Positions 37,566 to 64,000 of a stretch of DNA of 64,000 nt are shown piece by piece. The position numbers were made by a program, and so were the translations under genes. Position 1 is the stretch's first letter, and every line of letters begins with the position of its first letter. The notes below the pieces were generated by a model, which was not told the origin of the DNA, searched no databases, and worked only from the letters and a program-made list of their open reading frames with translations. This DNA is from Talpa occidentalis (Eukaryota; Chordata; Mammalia; Eulipotyphla; Talpidae): NCBI RefSeq assembly GCF_014898055.3, contig NW_023602073.1:24227784-24291783 (forward strand), in the 5' to 3' direction.

Positions 37566-39300
37566 GCAGTCGCTTAATTAAACATTTGCTGAATGCTTAA
37601 CCTATACGTGGATGTTTAATTTTAACGCCGCCTTCAAAATGTAGAAGCGAATTTGGTGAGAAATTTTCAAAGGAAAAATTTTTTTGCCAGTATTATTTTT
37701 CAGTATATTTTTTCAATATACTCACTCTCTTTAAAAACTGGAATGGATTAAATACAAACCTGAATTAAACACACGGTTTAATCTTAGCTCAATTTAATGT
37801 CATTTTCGCTTAATCTCCACATTAAGCCTGCTGCAAAGACTTGAGCAAAATAGGACCGGGGAGATACTGTGATGGAGGAGATAGCCAACCGCCTATGAAG
37901 TCTCCACAAATGATAAAGGAGGAAACTGTACTGGATTCGTGAAAATAAGGCATTTCTGGATGCCAGTCCTGTGCTCTTTCCAGTTACCTTTACTGAACAA
38001 ACATCTGAATAACAAAGAGCTATGTATGTGAGTACTCTGAGAAGATTCTAAATAAATGACATTTCTGAGGGAAGCAGCATGGTAAAAAGGAAAGAGCATA
38101 GAGTTGGGTGTAGGAGTTAGAGGTCAGTTTCAAATCCAGACTTGGCACAGGGGCTGAGTCATCAGAAACAAGTTACCTTACTTCTTAATGCCAGTGTGCT
38201 AGGCTTTCACCCACCCTGGTCTTAAAGTACATTCTATTCTACTTTATGTCCTAGATGCTTTCTCTTAAGGGTTTGTATTTATTTCCAAGAAAAGATCTGT
38301 AATGAGTTTATACTGTTGATCTGTAATAGATATGTTTGCTTATTTTACTTTTGAAACTTTAAATTTACTAAATATTTTAACACAATGACTTAGAGCCTTG
38401 CCTTAATGGTGAGGGAGGAAGAGAATATATTATAGTAAACTAAATACAAACCTGAATTTGTAATATGTTTGAAAAGATAAGGACCAGAGACTAGAAGTAG
38501 GAACCATTTGAACTCTGAATTCCCAACCTAGAAACTAGTAATACAGAAAAGAATATATGGTTAAACCATTCTTAACAGCTCTGAAACCTTTTTCTTTGAA
38601 AGAAGTCTAAACTGCTATACATGAATCTGTTAAGGAGAAAGAAAATCCTTCATAAAGAAAACAGCGTAATTAAGGACCGTACTGTTGGGGCAAGGTGGGG
38701 CGATCCACAAAGGATTAATTTAGTGTTCCATATTAATATCAAATCCATAAGAGGAAAATTTCGACACGTTTGGAATTCAGCCAACCAGGGACTTATTTTG
38801 TAACATTGGTTAACTCCCACTCTGAAAATCAAGGGCTGGATAAAAAAGCCACATATTCCAGGCACAAATTTCTAGTGTAATTCCAAACTCCACTGATTAC
38901 AAGAATCAAAGCGATCTTCATTCTCCGTACCAGGTATGGAGAAAGGTGCCTTTTTTAATTCCGAGAAAGGAGCGACATATAAAAAAACCTACCTGGTTTT
39001 GAAAGAGCAAGTAAATGTTTTCTCATCGATATTTCATTTAACCACATTACCTTAGAGTCTATTATTATAGAAAAACAAGATTAGAGTATTTGGACCAAAT
39101 ATGTTACTTAAAAATTCAATTTACAGAACCAAAGACTAACAAATCCTGTATTGTTACTCATGAACTCAAGGAAGGTTGAAACAAAGTTGAACAGTTTCCA
39201 ACAAAGTATGGGAGCATTTCCATATTATAATTACCTTCTAGGTACACCCCTGACTTTCCAGTATTCTCAAAATGCCTCTCTGCCTTTCCCTTCATGCCAT
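37566..39300. other. Intergenic, AT-rich, with a MIR
   Basis: MIR sense fragment at about 38096-38200 (TTAGAGGTCAGTTTCAAATC, CAGACTTGGCACAGG, AACAAGTTACCTTACTTC). Two phrases, AAACTGG/AAATACAAACCTGAATT, recur at about 37735 and 38440. No gene. Confidence 0.55.
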
Positions 39301-39302
39301 TT

Positions 39303-39570
39303 TATTTTTTTTTTTTAAGATTTTATTTATACAAGAACTGGGGTACAGGCCAGAGGTGCAGGAGGATGAGAGAATTCACCAGAGACAGAGTGGGGAGCAG
39401 AACAGGCAGCCCGACCAAAGACATTGCTGAGGGAAGCAGCAGGCGAGACAGGCGAGGTCTGCTGCGCCAAGTGGGTATCTCCCTAGCCGGCCGGGAATCG
39501 AACCCGTGCCGCAGAGGCTGCGGACAGCTTCACAGCACCGTGCTCAACCCGATGCACTACCAGGGAGGCC
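39303..39570 (-). mobile_element. tRNA-derived SINE, full length
   Basis: Reverse copy, poly-T to CTACCAGGGAGGCC, flanked by TTCATGCCATTTTA on both sides. Confidence 0.93.
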
Positions 39571-39666
39571 ATTCATGCCATTTTAGATTGCGTTTATCTA
39601 GCCAGGAAAAAAGAAATTAGCAGCCTGCAAAATCTTGATTGCCCTAGTTTGATTTTTGCTGTGGTT

Positions 39667-39928
39667 TTTTTTTAAGATTTATTTATTTATACAAGAGCTG
39701 TGGTACAGGCCAGAGATGCAGGGGGGTGTCTCTGTCCCACCAGAGACTGGGAAACAGAACAGGCAGACTGACTGAAATACACTGCTGAGGGGAGCAGCAG
39801 GCGAGACAGGAGAGGCCTGCCCCTCCCATGTGGGTTGCTCCGAAGCCGGCGGGGATCGAACCGGCGCTGCAGAGGCTGCGGACAGCTTCACAGCGCCGCG
39901 CTCAACCGCCTGCGCCACCAGGGAGGCC
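39667..39928 (-). mobile_element. tRNA-derived SINE close to the PRPF4B promoter
   Basis: Reverse copy, TTTTTTTTTAAGATTTATTT to CCACCAGGGAGGCCC. It ends about 420 bases before the PRPF4B start codon and about 150 bases before the CpG island. Confidence 0.93.
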
Positions 39929-40309
39929 CTAGTCAGACATTTTTAACCCAAATTCTGGGACCCACTGTGAAAGCACGAAACTGACATATCTCACTTCCCT
40001 CCCTTCCTTCTCCCCCAAGATCTTGAGAAGTAAACATGCGGCGCTAACCAACTGGAGTTTACATCCCCAAACCATAGACCTTAACCCCCCAGCAGCAGGC
40101 CCCACCTCCTCGCCCCGCCCCCCTCCCGCTCCGACCCCGTAGCGGACCGGAAGTACGTCATGACGCTCTGGCGCCCTGTCCCCGGATGCACTTTTATCCC
40201 CGGATTCTTAGAGCAGCCTCAGAGCTCCACGGGTCCCTACGCGCTTAGCACATGCGCGCAGGCCCCGCTCCCGCTTCCTCCACTTCCTCCAGCTCCCAGC
40301 GTCCGGACA

Positions 40310-40330
40310 GCCGCCGCCGCCGCCGCCGCC
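40310..40330 (+). repeat. (GCC)7 trinucleotide tract in PRPF4B 5' leader
   Basis: Seven GCC units lie 20 bases before the start codon. They probably sit in the 5' UTR, where they could form GC structure and affect scanning; this is inferred. In the frame of the upstream ATG at 40252 the tract would encode an arginine run. Confidence 0.85.
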
Positions 40331-40350
40331 AAGGAGTCAGGAAGTTCAAG

Positions 40351-64000
<23,650 letters not shown>

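Noticed and set aside
36834..37577. Long open frames (up to 229 codons) in the CpG island at 37 kb
   Set aside because: They occur in several frames on both strands, are rich in Arg/Pro/Gly/Ala, and owe their length to few stop codons in GC-rich DNA. No domain or splice support.
3083..39928. Regularly recurring near-identical blocks that could look like an array
   Set aside because: Unequal spacing, both orientations and separate target-site duplications show dispersed retrotransposons, not a CRISPR or satellite array.
1..40000. Search for FAM50B, the human upstream neighbour of PRPF4B
   Set aside because: No frame in the first 40 kb resembles that coiled-coil-rich protein. In human it is much farther away, so its absence here is not informative.

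Overview
This is a window of nuclear DNA from a placental mammal. It covers the intergenic flank and the 5' two thirds of PRPF4B (PRP4 pre-mRNA processing kinase), on the + strand and running off the right edge. The mammalian assignment rests on PRPF4B itself, L1/MIR/L2-type repeats, an LTR, and long introns with GT-AG borders. The species is uncertain. No Alu, B1/B2, carnivore SINEC, horse ERE, pig PRE1, typical ruminant/cetacean CHR body or BovB was recognised. Instead there are about 40 copies of one tRNA-derived SINE, roughly 270 bp long, with a head starting GGCCTCCCTGGTGGCGCA, a B box GGTTCGATCCC and a tail of AATAAA repeats followed by a T run and an A tail. The head resembles several laurasiatherian tRNA SINEs, so a laurasiatherian outside the well-known model orders (a pangolin, for example) is a guess only.

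Layout. 1-36,700 is intergenic: no gene was recognised, only about 23 of the SINEs, L1 fragments (about 8.0-8.9, 27.15-27.5 and 27.8-31.0 kb), a solo LTR inside one L1 (about 27.97-29.18 kb), MIRs and microsatellites. 36,800-37,560 is a CpG island with no recognisable gene and an imperfect tandem duplication built on ACGC repeats. 37,560-40,080 is AT-rich with two more SINEs. 40,080-40,980 is the TATA-less CpG-island promoter of PRPF4B with exon 1. From 40,392 on come introns 1-8 and exons 2-9, then the start of intron 9.

PRPF4B exons 1-9 join in frame to about 726 codons. They encode the lysine/histidine-rich N-terminus, the long arginine/serine-rich region, an acidic segment, and the start of the dual-specificity kinase domain through the glycine loop and the ATP-binding lysine. 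The rest of the kinase domain lies beyond the window. Family knowledge: the protein is a nuclear CLK/DYRK-related kinase of the spliceosome.

No new multi-gene system was found. The most useful leads are an in-frame upstream ATG that could add 33 residues to PRPF4B, the orphan CpG island, a strong antisense bias of SINEs inside the gene, a perfect match to the CTCF core in the intergenic flank, and rearranged SINE copies.
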